DNA from: Branchiostoma floridae
Lineage: Eukaryota; Chordata; Leptocardii; Amphioxiformes; Branchiostomatidae
DNA: 64,000 bases
Reading direction: 5' to 3'
Assembly (NCBI RefSeq): GCF_000003815.2
Contig: NC_049979.1
Coordinates: forward strand, 5,834,884 to 5,898,883
In this document: positions 1-13,800 of the stretch, piece after piece
How positions within the stretch are numbered: position 1 is the first letter of the stretch
Layout: each line of letters opens with the position of its first letter
The notes under the pieces: model-generated
Told to the model about the DNA's origin: nothing
Databases searched by the model: none
The model's input: the letters and a program-made list of their open reading frames with translations, nothing else
Translations under genes and position numbers: made by a program

Positions 1-1798
1 TAAACATCATCATCATCATCGTCATCGGTTAACGTGCTTACACACGACGGGGTTGTACCACTCCTTACGGGGTGACATACCCTTTCGCTGGCTAATTACA
101 AGACGGGGATGCGCCAGGTCTCCCGTCCATCGCCTTTATAAGTACTTTCCTTACAAGTTTTCAAACTCTAACACCCTACATGTCTTCAAGGAGTAAATCG
201 AGAAATGAAGACTGTTCAGTTGACCCCTGCGGACTCACCTGTCGGACCCAATCAATCTGAAGATGCGGCTCTTGTCACAGATTTCCTGCGTCACCTGCAG
301 GGGAAGGGAACGCCTGGTCAGGGCAGCTGTTCTGTCCACAACTGTACATTTTTGTTCATCCCAAACAAGCAGATTCATATTCAGCTATATTTTTGATTGA
401 CTCAGCAATATGAAATAAAAAATCACACATGAATTGCGCCATCAGTCACATGATCGCTTGACAGTGACACAACATCCATAATTATTGACGTTAAACATTG
501 ACAAATTCAGCGACAATCAGATTACAACCTAGACATACTAAGTAATCAAATAAACAATTATTACTGATTAACTAGCATTGTGGTACAGTAATTTTAGAGA
601 ACGGGGCGCAAATGACAGTCTTGGTTTTACTTCTAGATGCCCTGTAATGGGCCTCCCGACAAAGACTTTACGAACTGTCCTGAGGTGAAGTAAAGAACTC
701 AGTGTAGAGCTACTGTATAAACAGCAGTCGTTAGGGGGTATCTATGGTAGGACTTGGAGGGCATCTGCCATAATAAATGGTTGGAGCGCTGCAAAGGACA
801 AGCAATTTGAGTTCACCTGAAACTTGGCATCCAAACTGTTTATTTCGTTGTTTAATTTGGCATTTAAGATTATGTAAAAAGATTTTCATGTTAGAAAGGG
901 CTTCTATACAGGGTGCTGGAGACACCCGCAACTACGTGACATCTAACAACAGGGTTACCAGTGTGACATCAAAGTGACACCAGTGTGACAACATCATAGC
1001 AGTGTAGAAACAGTGTAACAACAGAGTACAAAGTAGCAACAGTGTGACGTGTCCACAGAGAACATCAGATGCTCCCAAGAACTCTATATATATCATCACT
1101 ATTATATACATGTACATTGTATGTATTGTATGATATCCTTGCTCCCACAAAGGCAGGACTCTGCCACCCAGCCGTGACGTGCAGTGTTGAAAAGCCAGTG
1201 TGGCTGCTTTATCTGTGGTAAGGAGGATTCCATGTGAGCGCCTCATTATCGGCTTTCCTCTGCCGTCACAACGGACGGTGAAGGGCGCTCAGTGGGAGGA
1301 GGGGCCCTGTGATCCACACACAGCCTTCTAAAGGACCTAGTTTTACCTTGTGCAGATGGGAGGAACAATGCAAAGCTATGGGTAATCTCAGGTGCAGATG
1401 GAAGGAACCACAAAGAGCTAAAGGTAATCTTAGGATAACAACGAAGCCTGAACAATCCTCAAATTTTGGTCTGTTCAAACCTGTCGTCCATTAAAGATCA
1501 CTAAGAGTAAAGGTATGAACAGACATGGAGGAACGAAGAACTGACTGATTGAAGGCTGGATAAAAGCACTAAGTCCTGGTTGTTACAACTGTCCTAATTG
1601 TGCTTAACATTTCTAAAATCTATCTTTTTGTTTGTGCCCACCTTTTCTGCACCAGATTTGGGTTCTTTGGACGATCTAAGTCTGAAAATCTTACAAATCA
1701 TGGGTGTAAAACACGCATATAGGATGTTGTGCCATTGTAAGGAAGGAAAGTTGAGATGGCTAAGTCTTGATTGACAGATGTCAAACCTCCAGACTTAC
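1..1798. other. Last visible intron of the MAP4K gene
   Basis: No exon was recognised. The stretch opens with a short (CAT)n run at about 5-20 and otherwise holds AT-rich unique-looking sequence; small open frames here have no family resemblance. Confidence 0.5.
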
Positions 1799-1869
1799 CT
1801 CGTTGGCCTTGAAGCTTCTTCCCTGCATCCCGTGTTTGTGGAACGCCAGCACGCTGTCCTGGAGACACA
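1799..1869 (-). CDS. MAP4K3: MAP4K CNH exon ([20 protein letters not shown]), last in window
   Basis: The exon codes [20 protein letters not shown] then KANE. Donor GTAAGTCTG, phase 0. The family continues for about 45 residues that I do not find in 1-1798, so the final exon or exons lie left of the window. Confidence 0.93.
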
Positions 1870-4859
1870 CTGCAGGACAACGTAAACAATAAACAACAAC
1901 AATCAATAACAAGTTGAAGGCATAAACATATGAGGATATGTTAGTGTGTGATAGATTAAGTGAGCACATACCTACGCTCTCTGTATAGTGAGTGAGTGAT
2001 TTTGTGAGTGAATGAAATAATGAGTGAATGAAATAAGTGAATGAATGAAAGAGTGAGTGAATGACTGAGTATGAGTGTGAGTGATTGAATGAGTGAGTGA
2101 ATGACATAGAGTGAGTGAGAACATACGTACCTATGCTCTCTGTATAGAAGTCGAAGTGCAGTTTGTGAGTAAGTGCATGACAGATTGAGTACATACCCAT
2201 GCTTTGTATAGTGAGTACGCTCTGTATAGTGAGTACGCACGTACCTATGCTCTCTGTATAGAATTCGAAGTGCAGTTTGTGAGTGAATGATAGAGTGTGA
2301 GTGAATGAATGAGAGAGTGAGTACGTACCTATGCTCTCTGTATAGAAGTCGAAGTGCAGTTCTGCCGCCAGCTTCTTGCTGGACTTCAGCTTTCCTGACA
2401 GGTTCACGATTTTCACTTCTCCTGCAGGAACACAAATCACATGTCAGCAAAACCCCATCACAGCCTTTCAAAGTTTTAATCACTCACAACCCCTACCAGA
2501 GCCTTCTGGTACACAAATCATTTCTACAAAACTGCCATCACAGCCTGCTGGTAAACAAAACATTTCCCCAGGTTTACAATACATAAATGTATATCCTCCC
2601 CAAAACCCCATCACAGCCTTCTAGTTCACAATACTTTAAACCACCTAAAAACCTCTACAGCCTCCTCCTGCCTGGTACACAAAACATAATTATGGCTACC
2701 AAAACCCCTTGAGAGCCTACTTTTACATACAATGTAATATTTTCAAAAGCCTAATTTTGTGACACCTCTAGTTTGAGATACACATTATTAAGTAACTTAT
2801 AGAAATAACTTTTTCTCATCTCCAAAATAAGGAAAATAAAAATTCATTTACAACTTCTGCTTCAGGACACAATCACATCAACCACAACCACAATGATGGT
2901 CATCCAGGTCATAAGATCTGCCTTCAATTGTCTTCAGCTTGACTTTGTCTTACAATGCCCCTTTTTGGACATCTAACATTGTCTTTATTCATAGTTAGGG
3001 TATAACAATAAAAGACCAGTTTCTTCCAGATCACTTCAGTGTTACTGACGAAAGACACTGGATACAATCTGAAACGTCTAACCGTTTCCAAAATCATATC
3101 CAGTTGCTTGAATAACTGCTTTATAGCAAACCACAATGAAGCATACATGTATATATATACATGTAACCTCCATGGTCAGAGCAATGACCCAACACTCCTG
3201 CAGCTCCTGTCTCCGCCACCCACGGACCCATTATGTGTGATTAAATAATGCAGCGGGTGGCACAGGACATGAAACATGCATGAGGGTCGCCTGGGTCGGC
3301 CTGGTACCGTCACGACTTCCAAAGACTGGGACTGCACACGCTGTACTCCGGCCAAACCAAGGCAGTTCCTGGTTAGCATACAGGGCTCGAAATACCACCT
3401 GCATAAGCAGGTTAGTGCAGGTAAAATTGAAACTGTGCAGGTAATTCTGGTGTCTACCTGCACTGGTCCGTGTACTGCGTTTTATACATAAATGTCCTAT
3501 GACGTAGGTGTATATGGATTGTTGTTAGCTGCATTGACTGCAAATCTAGCAATGGTTCCTGAACAATTTTAGTATAATCCATACTTCCTAAATTCAGAGT
3601 GGTGCAGGTGAAATTTGTCTGGAGCAGGTAATTTTCAATGTTACCTGCACCAGTGCAGGTATGCACAAAAGAGTATTTCATACAATGGGGTGGTACCGTC
3701 ACGACTTTCCAAGACTGGGACTGCACACGTTGTGCTCTGGCCTAGCCAAGGCAGGTCTCTGGTTATCAGGCATTTACATTTTAAACAATGGGATGGAAGC
3801 TAAACTTGAATCTGACTATTTAATATGTTACAATTTTGAAACTTTATATCCGTACACAAAATAAAGCGCTTACTAACAAGCTTTCGATCAGTCCTCTGAT
3901 CCATTTCAAGTTGAAATGACCTAAGAATCTGACTAGATAAGAAAGTTCTTTGTACACTACCAAAGACTCAACATCAGGCCAACATTTTGGTGAACCTGCA
4001 GTACTGCCCACTGAAGCTAGGTGTCTCTGCTGCAGTGTGAAAACTGGGGTCCCAAACGTTTATTCACTCCCTAAAAATGTAGATGGTCTTTCATTTCTGT
4101 TTCTTTGCTGAGCGTGCAATTTAGCAATCTACTTTAAAATCCGAGAACCAGAGGATTTAACTTGATGTGGCCTCTGGGCCAGACAATATGCCTGCTGGCA
4201 TGTGGGATCACACAGGAGACCCTCAGTTGGTAGCTCTGTGCCATAAAACATACATGAGTTTCCTCTCCGCGCTGCCCTAACCCTGTACTTAAGCAGGGCC
4301 AGGCCCTTCTGATGACACGCACCATCACGGCTGGGTTGGGAACTATAAATCTGACACACAGTGATGCGTGGGTGGCATCAACACATAATGTGCATATTTA
4401 CAGATGAAGCTAATGTCTTCTCGAACATCATAAGTACCGTCCTTTATACACACACACAAAGCTCACACACACACACACACACATGCTCACACACACACAT
4501 TCATATACGCTCGCTCGCTTGCACATGCACGCACATACACACACACACACGGTCACACACACACACACAAACATGCTCACACACACACATTCACGCTCGC
4601 TCGCTCACACATGCACGCACATACACACACACACACACACGCTCACACACACACACGCTCACACACACATTCACACATGCTCGTTTGCTCACACGCACAC
4701 GCACACACACACACGCGCTCACACACACACACATTGACACACGCTCACTCGCTCGCTCGCTCACACACGCACAAATCACCATGTACAGAAGAGAGAGCTG
4801 ACTTACTGTTCGAAGGCCACCAGAACCGTGTCCTTCACACACACATGCTCACACACGCT

Positions 4860-4896
<37 letters not shown>

Positions 4897-7800
4897 ATTA
4901 CCATGTACAGAAGACAGGGCTGACTTACTGTCAAAGGCCATCAGAGCCATGTCCCTGACACACACAAACATCCAAACACATCACCATGTAGAGAATAGAG
5001 AGCTGACTTACTGTCGAAGGCCACCAGAACTGTGTCCTTCTCCAGTTGTGTGACGTTCACCACGTCCAGCTGGTTCTCACCTGGGGAGGGAACACAGGGA
5101 AACACCCGAGTTACAAACATCTTCATCATCACCAAATGTCTTACAGTGAGAAACACCTGAAGTACAAACGTCTTCATCACCATCAAACGTCTTACAGCTA
5201 CCAGAAACACTTTGTCTGTGCCCTCCCTGTGAAGCCAGCCAGTCTCCGTGAACAGCTAACCAGTCCTGGCTGGATAACAAATCTCTACACAACCAAATGC
5301 ATAGCCCTGAGTCACCAAAATAGGTAAAACACTTAGTTGTATATCAAGAACTAATCTTTGTTGCCCAACTTGCCAGTCTGACAAGTGACTGAATTGCCAT
5401 TGGAAGGGAAACTGATTCCCTATCAACATAAAAGTTGGGGATGCTTACTACAGGATCAACTTTCCTCAGGCATTTTGTCAAGGAACATTTTTCATGCTTC
5501 TCACATCACAGCTAAAACCTACTGTGACAAAAAAAACTCTCCAAACAGACAACTGCCATGCAAACAGAAAAGAACTGTTCTCCCATGGGGCTTCCAGTTT
5601 TCTTCTTCTGCATGCTGAGAGTTTGGGTGTGGCCTGGGTGCCATCCTACCCAGTACAGGGGCTCCCATACTCTACTTCTAATTAGCGGAGGGGGTATGGG
5701 GGCTGTACTACTACATAGGGTGGCACCCAGGTTAGTCTGGACAGGGCACTATACTTATCCGTGATTACTGTCTCCTCACCGTCAAACAGTGCTGCATGCG
5801 TGGATGGAGGAAGAGAGCGTCAGAATAAGAACTGGTCAAGCCTTCATCTTCTTTACAAATAGAGTTTACATCATGTGGTATTGGGCAGTAGGTTTATGGC
5901 ATAATCATGGAATGTGTACTTTTTGGTGATTGTAATTGGTGAAAAGGTTACCTAATAGTAGCCGTGCTGGAAGTAATCTCACGTACAGCCACACATGCAG
6001 CACATAATCAATACTAGACAAAAATGGTAAAGAATGAAGAAACATGAAATGGTCTGTCCAAACCTTCAGTTTCAATGAAAATATGCACCAGGAGTGTAAA
6101 GTTAAGGACACAATCCGCCGTAAGTGCTTTTTATCTGTATATTTTATGGGAGGTCACATCTGTCACGTTTCTCTGAAAACCTGCGGAAGGAATGGCAAGA
6201 GCAGGGAGGGACTACGTCTCAACGCACATCAGCCCTATGGCACACAAAGTTTTGCCTGCACGTTAAGCTTCTACGGCGTGTCTGCGTACCATCGGATTCC
6301 GTACGAGTTCGTACAGAGGCGGTACCTACCACTTACAGATCCCAAAAGATTGCCCACATTTGGCACCTTGATAGCACGTACGGTGGGTTGTGCCCTTAGC
6401 TTTAAGGAGGTTGTTTCCCCGAGAAGCTGGCAGAGTTCCTGCCTCTTACCTGATCCTTGCTCTGTGAACCAGCTTGAGCTCAAGTTCAGGTTCACCGTGT
6501 CAAAATGTAACAGGTTCTGATTGGTTCTGCAGAGAAACAACAATAACATTAGTTATAACAATAACATTAACATGGACAAACAACTACAGCAACAGGTTCT
6601 GCAGACAAGCAACATAAACAAGTAAAAACAAGAGATGAACATGTCGTAGGTTTATTGTGTATTGGTTTGGCTGATTTCTAGATTTCTAGCGAGGTTAACG
6701 CCCATGAAGTCGGTTCTTTCAGGTTCAGAGAAGCTAATTAACACTAAACTGGTGGTACGTGAGGGGCAGGGAGGAATACTTCACACCTATTGTCCGTCGA
6801 TTACTGGCTGTTAAATAACGGTAATACATTACAAAGGACATCTTTGTATGGCTTCCTTTAGTTTGCAGCATGTATTTTTGTGAGCTGGTCCCTTCAAATG
6901 CTGGTTATATAGAATAGTAGGACGGACTGAAGGGGGGGAGGGGGGATACTCACCCCTTCACTCTGCCAAGTTCAGCACCAAGGTCAAAGCCAGGAAAACA
7001 TGTAAACATCACTGAACATGAGACACACACGACATCGACATGCAGGAGGGGGGTGGGGGTGGGCGGCAAATCTCATGGCTCGAAATACCTGCAAATTTTA
7101 CCTGCATCACTCAGAACTTAGGTAGTATTGATTGTACTAAAATCTGTTCAGAAACTGTTGCCATTATCTGTATTAAACTTCATAGGTGATAAACACTCAT
7201 GCAAAAATCCACAATACACCTACATCACCTACACCTACACAAAACCCAGTACATGGACCAGTGCAGGTTAGGTGCAGGTAGACACCAGAAATACCTGCAC
7301 AACTCCAATTTTAACTGCACTAACCTGCATATGCAGGTGGTATTTCGAGCCCTAAACAGCCCTTGACATGCAAACGTGGGACTATGGTATGCCAACATGC
7401 GTGCAGCGAAATATTCAATAGCAAATGTACCACATGCAACACCGACATGCACTGGTGAAAGGACACGTCTGTACCTGTCTTCCCACAGCCTAACCCAATA
7501 ACCAATACAGACTTGGCCACTTAATTGTGCTGAGGTTTAAAAGCAAGCCACGACATGCGTGCAGCAACATCTGTGATCCCAGAAATGTCATGTACAGCTG
7601 GAGAGGATGTAGCCTTCATGACAGGATGTGAGTTAGGGCTGGGTACCGGAACAGAAAATTCAGGTCCAGTTCAGGGCCAGAGAATCAGGTCCAGGTTTGG
7701 ACCTGAACCTGGAACTGATTCAGTATCTGAGAACTTGTGAATGGACGGTACTCAAAACAATGGTCCATTTCACAACAAAGAAATCTGTTTTGTAAAGTAT

Positions 7801-10800
7801 TAGACTCCCTCTACTGGCATCCTACCAGGCTAACTGCCTCTGTACTTTTGACTGTAAAACTTTGTAGTATGGACTCTACTCTCCTTTGCTCTTGTTATTT
7901 TCTTTGACAGGTAAGGCCCAAATCGTGTGAATGCCAGATCATATAATCTGTTCATTTTCCTATTTGTCCAACATCCGGTCCACTGAATCTGTTTTTTCTG
8001 GACTGGTTCAATAAGAAAAAATTGTATTGTACCGGTACACCTCACCGGTATCTACCCCTAACTTGAGTACATGCTATAGCCAGTGCTGTAGTGGCAACTA
8101 TATACACACGTCACATGTCTGTCACACAATCAAGAAGTCCTCCATCAGGACTTCTTGAGCCTTACCATAACAAGTACCCTTTGCAAGGAGATCTTGCCCA
8201 GCAATAATTCAAATTAAACCAGGGCTGTCCCTGGGACCTTTTCATCCATCTATCCCGGTGCAGAAACTTTCTTCTTCAGACTGATAAAAATGTCACCCCA
8301 CCCGTCCAAAAACTCTGGACGTCACAACATGATTATATTCAAGAAAGTGTATTTTTGTGAGCTTAAAATGATAGATCTAACAATAAAAAAAAAAAGTGCT
8401 TCAATGCAATGATTGGGCTGGAAAACAATTAAAACCTGGAGACAGCCCTGATACTTTATATATCAATCACATTCACTCACTCAAGCTGCCACTTTAACTG
8501 ACTCACCCTTTACTGACTCCTATGCAGACCAGCGGGTATTCTGCGATGGGCGTGACCAGCATCTCGAACACCCTCAGCGGTTGTGGAATCGAGAACTCAC
8601 AGTGCTGTGGAACATAAGGGGGGAGCTGTGCTGTGGCATGAGGTGATCTGTTTCTCACTCCAGAGTACAGATTACTACAGAATACAGGTTACCATGGTAA
8701 CTGTTGCTAGGGAACTCACAGTGCTGTGGAACATAAGGGGGGAGCTGTGCTGTGGCATGAGGTGATCTGTTTCTCACTCCAGAGTACAGCTTAGTACAGA
8801 ATACAGGTTACCATGGTAACTGTTGCTAGGGATCTCACAGTGCTGTGGAGCATAAGGGGGGAGCTGTGCTGTGGCATGAGGTGATCTGTTTCTCACTCCA
8901 GAGTACAGCTTACTACAGAGTACAGGTTACCATGGTAACTGTTCTCTTGGGGAAGTTTGAAAGTACAGAGCACAGGCTGCTAAAGATTTATGGTTACCAT
9001 GGCAACTATCCAGTCTCTAGGGAAAGTTTCAAACTACAGAGCACAAGCTACTACATATGTATGGTTGCTATGGCAACTGTTTGGACTCCAGGGAGTTGCA
9101 AAGTACAGAGTACAGCTTACTATAGAGTTATGGTTACCATGGCAACTGTCTAATCTTCTAGGGATAGTTTAACTTTCAAGAAGAAGTCACTATGGCAACT
9201 GTGCTACCTCTAGGATCTGAATTGGTTGCATTAAAGTAAGGGAAAACACTGTGGAACAAGAGAACTGTTAACATGCAAGAAACTTTGCACAAATCACAGT
9301 CACTGTGTCTTGCTTAAGTAGAGTAAATAATTATATCATTGCAACTGTTGGTATCAGCAAACTCCTAATTTGGACCAGTAGCTTTTCCTGCAGTTTCTAC
9401 AAGAATCTGCAGATTTCTCATAAACTTCAGGTATGCTTTGAGCACCAGGTCCTCCTTCCACCATAAACCCTGCCCATGTATTTCCCACCTTAGAACCAGT
9501 GTACAGTAAATCAAATCTTCAACTCAACATGTTGATCCATATAAGGTTATCATTTGTATCCACTTGTCTGTCTTTATGTATAGTTGCAGAAAACCTGTGT
9601 ACCATGTGCTGGTGTCTGTAATAAACCCAAACATGTGCTGCTGTCTGTAATAAACCCAAACATGTGCTGCTGTCTGTAATAAACCCAAACATGTGCTGGT
9701 GTCTGTAATAAACCTTACCATGTGCTGGTGTCTGTGTCTTACCTTAACTAACATGAACTTCTGCATGGGCTCGTACCACTGGTACAGGACCACCCCGTTT
9801 GGTACCGCTGTGCACAGGTACTTGTGACCGTTATACGGATTCCGAACTGCAACAGGAAGTGATGAAACAGGAAGTGATGAAACAGGAAGTGATGAAACAG
9901 GAAGTGATGTCATCTGATTGTACCCATCCCTCCCCATCTACAAGCTGCTGTTACCATGGAGATGCTCCAGACTACATCAGGCTTAACATCTTACATTCTA
10001 AACTACATACAGGACTGGTCATTAACAAGGCAGGTAAACTCACATACAGGTCATTAACAGGCAGGTGAACGTACAGAAAAGGAGAACCACTCACCAACAC
10101 AACACCTGAGGCAGCCTTTGGTATCTGGCAACTTGGTAGAAATTGCATATTTTCTGCAAAGACAAAAAAGGACCTTGTAGTTGACCAAACATCACTGATT
10201 GTCATATATGATATCATAGATTTGGCAAATTGGGTATGATTCTGTCAGTCAGCTTTTGAGTGTGTGTGAGTGTGTTTACCTGGGTCATACGTGGATGCTT
10301 ACCTGGGTCATACGTGGATGCTTACCTGGGTCATACATGGGTGCTTACCTGGGTACGATTCTGTCCGCCAGCTTGTGTGTAGGGATGTTGAAGCCGAGGG
10401 TGTGGGTTGTGCGTGTGGGTGTTTACCTGGGCCATGCGTGGGTGCTTACCTGGGTACAATATTGTCGGACAGCTTGTGTATGGGGATGTTAAAGCAGATG
10501 GTTGTGCATGTGGGTGTTTACCTGGGTCATACGTGGGTGCTTACCTGGGTACAATTCTGTCGGGCAGCTTGTGTGTGGGGATGTTGAAGACAAGGGTGTG
10601 GGTTGTGCATGGGTGTTTACCTGGGTCGTGCGTGTGTGCTTACCTGGGTACGATTCTGTCGGGCAGCTTGTGTGTGGGGATGTTGAAGCCGAGGATGTGG
10701 GTTGTGCATGGGTATTTAACTGGGTCAAACGTGGGTGCTTTCCTGGGTACGATTCTGTCGGAGGCTTGTGTGTGGGGATGTTGAAGACAAGGGTGTGGGT

Positions 10801-13800
10801 TGTGCATGGGTGTTTACCTGGGCCATGCGTGGGTGCTTACCTGGGTACAATTCTGTCGGGCAGCTTGTGTGTGGGGATGTTGAAGCCGAGGGTGTGGGTT
10901 CGGTCGTGCAGTCCCACCAGGTTGTGTGAGTAGACGTGCGGAGTTTTTCCTGCAGGGAAAAATACAACAACACTTGACATCACCCCTCCTCACATCCACA
11001 GCAATCCACAAACATGCACAAGAACAGAGAATTGCTCAACAGGACACAACAACATCTCAAGGGCTATGATTTAATTACAAAGCCAATCAATTGTTAAGTA
11101 AAAAACCAAGGAAAATCAACTTTCTGGCTTCCTGTGATGGTCGGTGGCATTCTAGATTCAATCTGCATTGCAAATTCTCTATGAAGTTAAAACCTGGTCT
11201 GTTACCACTCTCTGTGTTTGTTTCACCTACATAAAGAGTCATATAGAAATAGCGTTCATCCACTTAGTCTACATGTGACAAACAGTGATACACTGGCTAA
11301 AACAATTACAGGGTATGACATGAACATTATTGCGAACGTTAAGATAATGTTACTAAGGAAGGCAGCAGCCATGTGAAAAGGCAGAAGAATGGTGGAATAC
11401 TGGGATAACTTTGCACTTGATATCTCTGCCATACTCCAGAACATTACACAGTACACATGCATACCTGGTATGATTGGACACTGTATTCCAATGACATATA
11501 CTGTGATGAGTTCAGGCCTTTTCTCTATAACTGAGCACTTTTCAATACACCAGCAATTGGATAATGGCAAAAAGGATACAGCAAGAGAAGAATACTGCCT
11601 TATCTACAGAAAACACAAAATTCCGCAACTAAAAAGCTGACAAACTGTCTTTTCACAGTCATTATATATTGTCGTAGATATGTGTAAATGCAGTACTCTA
11701 GGCCTTGTTTTGGGTCCTGCACTAGCAACTGCAGTAACTAGGGGGCGTAAGTAAGCAGGCAGGAGGGGCCTCCTGTGGAGTGGGGCTTGCCATACCTTCT
11801 GTCCGTCCGAGAAGGGGCCAGACAGAGGAGACACAAACAAACAGAAAGAAGGGAAAGTAGACGTGAGTCACGGTACAAACAATGTGGGGAAAAATACAGA
11901 ACTGCTCAGAAAGGAGGAAGGACAGCTACATGTGGGCTCAGGTTTGGTTTGGTGATTTTGTTTCACTGTGAAAGTACAATGGCAGGTCTGGGAATCTTCA
12001 TGAGTAACAAACTAAATGTCATAAATGATGCAATTTCTGACAAAGAAGGGTCCAAAAAGTTTTAAAACAATCTAAACTACAGTCTTCCAGTCAGCTACAA
12101 AGTTGTTATTTTCACAAGATAGCCACCACGAAGTTTTCAACTTTAAACCTCAGGGGAACAACAATCTTCCAACTTTCATCACCCATGATTTTTGTATCCC
12201 AAACAAGACGTTCCTTTGAATGTAGTTGGGAGGTGAAGGATGAAGGAAAGTCCTGCCTCCTTGGGGCAGTTTGCATGAGACATCTACAAGTGGACAAGAC
12301 TGTTGATGATTGTGCAAGTCCTGATTCATGTACAGTGCTGAAACTCTCACCTGATACTGACAGCAGGATGTTGTTTATTACGTACATCCAGGTGCATCTT
12401 CTGGGGAACAGCTGTGAACAAACAAATAAACAAACATGAGTAAATCTCCTGGAAAATGCCAACACTACCGGGTACCCTCCCATCCCAACCATCTCCCTTC
12501 TGAGGTAGCCTTTTGGAACCTTGTGGTTTGTATTGTTTACAATGTATTTTTGTGGGAGCCAAGAAAAAGATAATGACAAAGTCTTCAGACACAGACATTC
12601 CTACCTGAAAACTATGTGTTTAAGCAGTTTGACTTTTGGCACTCACTCTGTACTGTTCAAAGGTTTGGGCAACATAGCAATTATGTTTTGGGTCAAAATG
12701 CTCGTGGATTATACACGATGTGCCGGCATGCAGCCGCGTGATGTCTCGGGGATAAAATATTTGTAACAAATTATGCCAGCCTCAGCACGCTGCAAAAAGT
12801 CGGACGATTGTCTCCATTTTTCTTTTTCAAGTCATTCTTATAATATCATTCTTATAAATATCATTACAACTATATTATTTTGAATACAAAGAATAACATA
12901 AGCATACGTAATTTTAAGTATATATAACATTGTTATCTTGTAAATAATAAACGAAAGACAAATGTATAAATTATCAATGTTCAGGGCGATACCTCGCGGC
13001 GTAATCGCTGGCTTTCTGGCTTGTTACGTGATTTTTCTTGAGACAACCCCTAAATAAAGCGCGCACCCCGACTTTGGCTTTGACCTGAAGCACCAACTTC
13101 AAAGTTGAAATGTCAAAAAAGTGCACGGTTTATTAGAAGAAATACGGTATTGTCCTTTGTAAACAGTCTATCCAAGATTTAAAGAACAAAGAAACATGAA
13201 CTCACATGATCCATGGTGGCCTCGTGCAGCTGTGTGAGGTTCAGGGTGTAGATCCCCTCGTTACACCCCACGATGATGTGCTGGTCTGGGGGGCAGAGAG
13301 GAACATGGTTAGCCTGGGTACCACCCGGAAAGTAGTTTGGCGTGCATAACATACTATATACAGTCGCTTCTAGCTCTGACATTCATTATAAGCTGTATAT
13401 ATCGCTTCCCTGCTGTTCCGTCTAGGATCCTGGACCACGTTAACGTCTGGAGTTGTCCAAATTTTGGACGCAGGTGCTGATTGGTCCCTACACATGAGCG
13501 AATTATGGAATGGGTTCAAGCGATCATTCGAACAGGAGTTCCAAGACCTCTCCCTGCTTGCGGGAGGGCTGTTGTCATTGAACAAGTGCTCTAGAAACCC
13601 ATTCCTTGATTCGCTCGTTAACTGGCGTCACCACCAGACAGTTTGCATGTGCAGGTCTCCAGACAGATAGCAGAGGCGAACATACGAGCGAACTACTATC
13701 CGGATGGTATCCAGGCGAAAATGGTGTCATCAGCAAACTGATCCTAACACAGGATTTTATAACAAGTTTTACATTTCTGTAAGTAGGGAAGTCAGGTGAT

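Noticed and set aside
4361-4958. His/Thr-rich open frames
   Set aside because: They are translations of (CA)n microsatellite.
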